Shown piece by piece: positions 26,701 through 35,700 of a stretch of 40,925 bases of DNA (within the stretch, counting starts at the first letter, position 1; each line of letters starts with the position of its first letter). The notes beneath the pieces were generated by a model that worked only from the letters and a program-made list of their open reading frames with translations, did no database searches and was not told the DNA's origin. The position numbers and the translations under genes are program-made. Origin of the DNA: Planctomycetaceae bacterium (GTDB lineage Bacteria > Planctomycetota > Planctomycetia > Pirellulales > Pirellulaceae); the NCBI GenBank assembly GCA_021298315.1, contig JAJTFC010000076.1:1-40925 (forward strand), read 5' to 3'.

Positions 26701-29700
26701 AGTCGGCGGTTCCTACAGACTCGTGGCTGAACTCGATGGCACTACGACAACCTATACGGATCGAGGTGGCTTGCTCTCGGATCCAAGCGATGCCCAAGCA
26801 ACCTTGCTGCTGGATCGACCTGTCGTTAGCTCCGTTGGTGTCAATGCCACCGCCGGTGGTACTTTGGCCATCGGATCCTTCAATTATCGAATCGTCATGG
26901 TCGATGCGGTGGGCCGCGAAAGCCTCGCCTCCAACGCGACAGCTTCGGCAACGACCACACCAGCCGTAGGTGCGATTCCTGCGAATCGTTCGATCCGGCT
27001 AACATCGCTACCTAGCGTCCAAGCCGGTTATGCCGGGCGACGCATTTACCGAAGCTCCGTCGGCGGCGTTGGGCCCTATACGCTCATCGCGGATCTTCGA
27101 GATCCAGCTATCACCTCAATCGTCGACAACGGTTCCTCTTTGCCAGGCACGCTAAGCGTAGAAACATCGGGCAACACTCGTCCACGACTCGATGCTTCCT
27201 TGGTCTTGGACCCAGGTTTGATCGCCAAGCTCGAAGGTGCCCGAATTGAACTCGGACACAGCACTCAAATGTTGGCCGAAGGTGTCGATGGCGGTCGAGT
27301 TGTTCTCACGAGCAAGCAAGACGACCGCTTCGGTGCCGGTGGAACATTCGATACCAACAACAATGGACTCAACGCATCTGCCGACGCGAATCAACGTGAC
27401 TGGAGCGGTATCTATGCATCCTCAGGTGCCAACCTAAGCCTCGATAACGCCGTAGTCGCCTACGCGGGCGGTATCTCGCGCTTAGAAGGTACCTTCAAGG
27501 CCTTTAGCCCCATCGAATTGCAACAATCCGACGCGCGGATCGCCAATACGGTCTTCGAAAACAACGGCAATGGGATGGGTGGCCAAGGCCCGATCGACCG
27601 TTTGGGTCGACCCGCCAACGAAAACTATCCGTTCGGGAACAATGCTAGCCGTGGCTCAACGGTCTTTGCACGCGGTACCCAACCGATCTTCTTGAACAAC
27701 ACGTTCCAGAACAACACCGGTACGGCGATCACCATCGACGCAAACTCGATGGACGCACAACTGCAAGGAGATCTTGGCCGTCAAACCGGCAATGTCGATC
27801 GCGATAAGACGCTCGATTGGAACCGCGGGCCACTGTTCCGAGGAAACCGACTCTTTAATAACAGCATCAACGGCTTGGAAATTCGAGCCGATGCCTCGAC
27901 GAACGATCGCTCTGAAGACAACCTCTCGGTACGCGATCTCCAACGCAATGTCCTGACCACCGAAAGCGTGTGGGACGACACCGATATCGTCCACGTTCTA
28001 TTTGATTCGGTCACGGTTAGCAACCTTCAACAAGTCGGTGGCCTGAGGCTTCAAAGCGCTGTCAATGAGTCACTGGTCGTCAAGATGGAGGGCCAAGGCT
28101 CGAACTTCGATCAAGAACGAGGCACAGGTCTGACAGCGACCGGTAGGTTCTCAGGCATCAGCGATCGTGTCGGAGGAACTGTACAAGTCCTCGGCATGCC
28201 AGGATTCCCAGTGGTTCTGACGAGCCTTCGGGACGATGGCGTCGGAGCAGGCACCCAGCCTGACGGTCGCCCTCAAACCGATACCAACAATGATGGAATC
28301 GCAAGCATCCCTCGCCCCGGCGATTGGCGCAGCTTGCTATTTGATTCCTTCAGCAACGATCGCAACGTCGCAACCGTCATCGAAACCGAATCGCGAACGG
28401 TCATCGCCCCTGGAATCAACGATTCGGTTCTGACGGCCCAGTTCCTCGGTGCTTTATCGCCCGACACATCCACCACCGATGAGAACTTGGTTCTCGGATT
28501 CACGATTCAAGGTGTCTTGAGTGAACCAGCAGATCAGGATCTCTACAGCTTTACCGGTACAGCCGGGACCGAGGTCTGGTTCGATATCGATTACACTCTG
28601 ACAACTCTCGACTCGGTCGTCGAGATTCTCAATGCCAATGGCGATTTGCTTGCTCGCTCCGACGACAGCACCGCCGAGCAGTCGAATCCCGCACTGCTAT
28701 TTAAAGACCCCACGATCAATCCAGACCACGTCAACTCGATCGTTCAGCGCACTCGCGCGACGGCTCGAAGGAATGCCTCTGGTTTGATCAAGGAAGACGG
28801 AACGACCAATCCTGGCGATGCTGGATTGAGAGTTCTCTTGCCAGGAGTCGCAGGTGCACAGAGCACCTACTTCTTCCGCGTTCGATCCAAGAGCACCAAC
28901 ATCGATCAGTCCTCCGCAGGGATCACCTCAGGGTCTTACACGGCGCAAATCCGCCTTCGAGACCAACAGGAATTTGGCGGCTCAACAGTTCAATTTGCAG
29001 ACATTCGCTACGCGACCAACGGCGTCCAAGTCAATGGCATGCCAAACAACTCGCCACTTACCGGCGAAGCTAACTCGGCGATGTATGACGGTAACATGAC
29101 CGATAATGTCGTCGATCTTGGACCGTTGCACTTGACCAACAAGTCGGCGATAAGTGTCGCGGGTACTCTGGTTGGCGTAACCAATCGGTATCGATTCACC
29201 GTCGGTGATCTGGCAAGTGAATACGTTCGAACTCCAAGTGCTACATCGACCTATCCGGTTGTGATCGATGTCGACTATGCAGACGGCCTCAACCGCAAAC
29301 GACTCAACATCCAAGTCCTCTTGGATAATGACAACGACCCGACAACTCCTGGCATTCCGGTAACACCTACGAGCCGCAGTCGCTCGTTGATCGTCGATGA
29401 TCTTCCTGGCCCATTGTCTGGCTCGGATCTTGTCGACCTGACGCGAGGATCGGTAGGAACGGGTGATCCATTCCTCAGCTTCCTGGGTGCTAACGAACTA
29501 CCGCGAGGTAATTACGAAGTGGTCGTCACGGACTCCGAACCGTTTTCGACCAAGGCCGGTGTCTACCAGATGGAGATTCGTTCTGGAGATAACGTTAGCA
29601 GCCTTCCTCGAAACTACCGGGGTTCTTATAGCACCTCCGTCGAATTCCTTAACGGACTGTCTATCCCCGATCGCAGCACCTTTGATGTCACCGACGGTGC

Positions 29701-32700
29701 AAACCGCGTGACACTCGAATGGACTCGAACAGGAACAGTCAACTTCGGAAACATTCCGATTCTCTATTCGGCTAGCGATACTCCTGCTCGATTGGGAGAT
29801 AGGTTCCGCGACATCATCAACCAACTATTCCAGCAAAAGCAGCTTAATGTCCGAGCCGCCGATAGCAATCGTTTAGTCACTGGAAACGGCAACGGCATCA
29901 TCGACCTGTTCGGCAATGTCGAAGTCATCGACCCATCGAACATTTTCACTGTTGCAGGACAGTCAGGTATTCAGCGATTCGATGGTTTGAGCGACCAAAA
30001 CATCGCTCGCAACCAAGGCCAATTCACTGTCACCCACACCGTCTTTACCAAGAATCGGGACTTTGGTGTCTGGTCGGCCCCTGCAGACAAATACTACGCG
30101 GATGGACGGGCTCAACAAGCAAGAACATTGGCAGGTGTAACCAATACGACCCTACCTCCAACTCTTGGCGGTGCCTACACTCGCAATCTACCTGTAGCCA
30201 ACATCGTCCCATTCGGGGTTGGTCCTGGCTCTGCGGCCGAGCGCGCTGGGGTTACTCCTGGCATTGTTGTGATGAACAACATTTTCGATGAATCGGGACT
30301 TGGTGGGTTAAACCTTCAAGGGGAAACACCCACCTGGAGACTGACCGTACAGCCAGGTTTACAAGACACGATTGCTGTCAACGACATTGACACCCATGCT
30401 GGGACATCATTCAATGATGAGATACCCCAACGACTAGAAGTGGGACTGGCACGAACGCGAGTTCGATTTGAATTCGAAGACATTTCAGGTGCAAGCACGG
30501 GTGCTCCTTCGTTCGGTAGTGGAGTTGTAGGTGGAAACGGTTGGTCTCCAGACTTCATTCCGATTTATTACCGCGATGACACCGGATCCGACTACTTGCG
30601 CCCACCAAACACACCCTCAGGCTATTCTGCCGACGAGATGATCAAAGCTATTCGCGATTCGTTCTATGGTAGCGTTCTAACTACCAATGGTACGACGCAG
30701 CGGATCTCTACATGGATCGAACCACAGAATCCTTTGGTCATCGACGATCCAGCCGATCCTGCAACTTGGACCTATCCGCCGGCCACCCTCGTGGTTCGAG
30801 GACCCGAGTATATCGTTACAACTGCTCCCGTACGGATTCAACGTGTTGGTGACTACACAGCTTCAGCATTTGCTCGTGCGGTGAACAATACTTTCATTGG
30901 AAACGATGGGAGTGCACCATCGGCTGCTGTGAAAGCTGATGTTGAAACCAATGATACCATCGCCGGTGCTGTGGAAACTTTCCAAGGTGTAGGAATCAAC
31001 CCACAGCAGTACTCGGTCAATGGGACTTTGGCTGCCGATCCGCTTTCGACCGGTTCGTCCGATGTGGACTTGTACAAGTTCCAACTCGAAATCGGTGAGC
31101 GAGTGAAGATCAACGTGAATTCCAACGGTGGTCTGAATGCAGCTTTGAAGATCTTTGATGCAAGCGGTGTGGCTCAAATCGTTAGCAATGCCAACGATCC
31201 AACAACAGCCGATAATGTTCCGGCTCCAGGCGAGTCGCTGGGTGTCGATCCTTACATCGATTTCACGGCAACCACGGCAGGCGTATACTACGCTGCCGTG
31301 AGCGCCTCTGGAAACACCTCCTACGATCCTCTCTCCTTTGCGGATCGAAAACGGGGTGATACCAGCGGTGACTACACGATGACCCTAGAAGTCCTCAAAC
31401 CCGAGCAGTTCGTCATCACCGTCGATGAAGTCGCATCCTATGCCGATGGCGAAACTTTCACCATTCGACAAGTCGCCGACTTTGTTGGAACAACCAACAA
31501 TGCCAGGACGTTCGAGTTCACCCGAAGCGGTGCGGTTTCCGGCAACAATGTGCCTGTGTTTATCGGTCCTGAGTACCGTGTTCCTGACGTGGCTCGCTCG
31601 ATCGCCGCAGCCATCAATAACGCTGGTATGGGCAACATTCAAAACCTCAACAACGGTGCCTTTGGGTTTGCTAACCCGCTGGCTCCCGTTTCGGCTTTGC
31701 CCCTAGGTGGCATCAGCGGTTTCAACCCCGGAGCGAGCAACGCCGCAGGACCTGACTTGGGTATCAACTCCGGAAACATCCGTGGAACGCAAGTCCAAGC
31801 CGGGTTGAACAGAACAGCTAACGGCACCAACGACCGTTCACCCTTCGATCAAGGACCAACCCCTGGAACCAATCACATGGCTCTAGGATTTGGGCACGAT
31901 CGTACGATGTCGGGCCCATTTGGAACCGCTCGCGGTGATGGAACCACCGAGAAGTTCGTCGTGATTCGAAACGCCTACTCGATCACATCGAGCGTCTCTC
32001 GTCGAATCAATGCCAGCGTGGGTGGCAACAATGGCAACCAACTCATCACCGAGAGCGGCATTTATGTCTCCGCAGGTTCGACTCCAACCTTGATGAACAA
32101 TACCTTCATCAATGTTCAAAGCCCGATCATCCAAGAGCCTCCCGCATTCACCAACACCATTGTTGGAGATGTGGCATCTGTTCGTCCTTCGGCAGTAGTC
32201 GTAGGCGGGAACACTTACCAATACTTCGATGCGGCCAAGCCTGATTCGAACTTGTCTTGGGGCAATATCGAAGCTGTCCCGACCAACGTTCCTAATACCA
32301 GCACCGACTTTAACTTTGTCGCTGCAAACAACGAACGTCTGCTTGTCGATTTCCCTGGAAACAACTTCCTCCCCGGAAGCGGTTCTCAAATCATCGATAG
32401 CTCGATCAACTCCTTGCCCGAACGAGAAGGATTCCGCGCCGTCAAGAACGCTGTCGGTGTCGCTTCGAGTCCAATCCTGGCTCCTGATCGCGATTACTAC
32501 GGCATCTTCCGAGCCGACGATCCAAATGTCGCTCCACCAAGCGGTCTAGGCTCGAACGTCTTCAAAGACCGAGGTGCTGTGGATCGCGCCGACTTCATCG
32601 GCCCGACCGCCGTTTCACTTGTTCCCATCGATAACGATGCACAACAAGTCGACAGCGACAAGACCGAGTCGGTCATCCAACTCACCAGCGGTGTCTATCC

Positions 32701-35700
32701 CGAATTCCGAATCCAGCTCAAAGACGGCTTCGAGACAGCCAACATCGGTGGCGGTACAGGCATCAACGACGATTCGGTCGTAGGTCGAACCGGAGGCAAC
32801 CGTCTCCCAGGTTCGGTCGTGACGATCACCGAAAACGGTAAGCTCTTGGTCGAAGGTATTGACTATGCCTTCTCCTACAACACTACCACCAACGAGATCG
32901 TTCTGAAGCCTCTGGCAGGTGTTTGGAGGAACAACAAGGTCTATGACATCAACATCAACAACAAGGATCGATTTGTTGTCAACGCTGTCGGTGGCGACCA
33001 AGTCAACGATGGCGATACGTTCACCATCAAAGATTCCAACGGTGGCAACGTCACGTTCGAATACGAGAGCGGATTCCGCATCCAGATCCCACAAGGCCTA
33101 CAGCTAAACCTGCCCCTCGCAGGCGGCGGTGCCGGTGGAATCCTCGATGGAGATCGTTTCACGATCACCAGCGGAACGACCACCTATGCGTTCGAGTTCG
33201 ACAACAACTCGAACATCATCAATCCAGCCGCTCGCGTCGTTGGGTTCACCTCGCTGTCGACCAAACAGCAAGTCGTCGCAGCCTTGGTCGCCGCAATCAA
33301 TAACCCAGCTATTCCTGGTGTGACTGCAAGCCTAACGAGCGATGGAAACATTTTCATCGGAGCTCCGATCGGTACGACCATCGATACCGAATCGGCACCG
33401 TCGATCCAGCAACCCAATTCGACCATCGGCCTGCTCGTTCCATCCCTGGGCACCCGACCCGGCGGAATCACCGACGGCCAAACCTTCAGCGTTACTGACG
33501 GTCGAGTCGCTGTGGTCTTCGAATACGACTCCGATGGGACGACTCAACCCGGAAACGTGTCGGTCGACATCTCCCAAGCCAACAGCGATCGAGATGTGGC
33601 CGTTGCAACCCAGCGAGCTATCGCAGGATCGAATCTTGCACTCAACTCGTCGGTCATCAACAACAACGTGATCCACTTGTCGCTTCCAGCTGCAGGCCGA
33701 GTCGACGTGGTCAGCACGGAGCTGAACATCGTCGGTGTTGCTAGAACGATCCAAGACGGCAACACGATTACGATCACGCGAAATGTCGCCGGATCGATTG
33801 TCACGAGAACCTTCGAGTTTACAACCGATGCGACCGTCGCTGCTGGTAATGTGCCTGTCTCGTTTAGCCCGACCGACACCCAAGCTCAAATCGGTCAAGC
33901 TCTGGCTGCTGCCATCGCAGCTGCCGGGCTTGGACTCTCACCGCAACACGTCGGAAATGGAAACGTCATCATCGGCGGTTCCTCCGAGTACAGCATCTCG
34001 GTGGCTAACGCTCCAACCGTCGGACTCTTCGGGAAACCCGGAGTCCAAGGTCGCACAAACCTCGAGATCTTCGGCACACTGCTTTTGCAAGTCCCTGCTC
34101 GTGGCGGCCCAGATTTGACCGACAACACCTCCTTTACCATCACGAATCGAAACCTCACTGCGATCTTCGAATTCGATGGAAACTTCAGCGGCTCGACCAT
34201 CCCCGGTAGCCGAACCATTCGGTTCGGCGGCACCTCGACGCAAAACGATGTGGTCAATGCCATGGTCGCTGCGATCAACTCCTTCCCTGGACTAGGTGTC
34301 GTCGCTCGCGATGCAGGAAATGGGCGAGTTGATATCGGCTTGCTGCCAGACTCGGCTGTCAATGTCCAAGACAGCAAGCTTACGACAGCCCGAGGCAATG
34401 CCCAAGACGGCGATTACTTCAGCATCTCCGATGGTACCAACACCGTAACCTTCGAGTTCGAAAACATCTCTGTTGCAAACGGTCGAGATCCAGCCCGAGT
34501 ACCGATCCGGTTTACCAACCAAGACTCGGTCCAACGGGTTTACGAAGCGATGCAAGCGACGATCAAGTCGTCGATCTTGAATCTCGATTCGCAGATCACC
34601 AGCCGAGGGCTCGAACTGTTCGATAATGCCAAGTATCTGACCAACGTCGACAACGCTCCATCGCTGCGTCGAACTGGAGTGCCTGGCGGAGCGATCCCAG
34701 TTTTGTGCATCCAAGATCCATCCTTCACCTCGATCAACATGCGGGATGCGATCATTCGCGCCATCAATGGCCTATCGGCAAATGGTGGAACCTCCCTGAT
34801 TGCCAAGGTTCGAGGTGGAAGCACCCTGTTTGTCGAGAATGCCGTTAGCATCAGCCCCGAACTCAGCAGCTTCTTCCTGCGTGGTGTCCAAGACAACGCG
34901 GGTAATTTCCTGCAGAGCAACCGAATCGACAACGAGACAAAGTTCACGATCATTATGCCGGGTGTCGAACTCGATTACGGCGATGCTCCAGATCCATTCA
35001 CCACCACTCAATCCCGATACCCAACCCTCAAGCCCAACGACGGTGCTCGCCACGTCGTGAGCGAATCGGCATTGTTCCTAGGTAGCGGTGTGACTTCCGA
35101 GATCGAAGGCAAACCGCAGCCGCTCGGAGACGGTGACGAAAACGATGACGGTATCACGTTCCGTTTCCAAACCAACTCCTACAGTGGCACCCAAGCCCCG
35201 ATGTTCAACAAGAATGTCGATACCGAACTGACCATCACGATGTCAGCTCCTGGTGTGCTCAACGGATGGATCGACTTTAACTTTGATGGCGACTGGGCAG
35301 ATCCAGGCGAGAACGTTTTTGACAATGTCGTCTTTGCTGCAGGTAACTTGACCCAAACCTTAAAGGTTCGAGTTCCGGCAACAGCACCGAACGTCACGGT
35401 AGCAACGTCGTCATTCGCTCGGTTCCGCGCCTCGACGGCCGGATCTCTTACTCCAACAGGCCTTGCCCTTGACGGAGAAGTCGAAGACTACCGTATCAGC
35501 ATCGTTCCGGGTACTCCACCGGTTGGAGTCAACGACTCCTACACGATGAACGAAGATCAATTCGGTGGTCTGGTCACCAACGATCCGTTCGATGGCGATG
35601 GATTCCCCGGCAACAATGGTGTACTTGCCAACGACATCAATCCAGATCGCAAGCCACTTTCGGCTCGCCTGATCACCCCGCCATCGAACTTCAAGGTCTT

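Noticed and set aside
30220..30290. PDZ-like GPGSAAERAGVTPG motif
   Set aside because: The surrounding sequence (VVMNNIFDESGLGGLNL) is beta-helix-like and no PDZ fold context is present.
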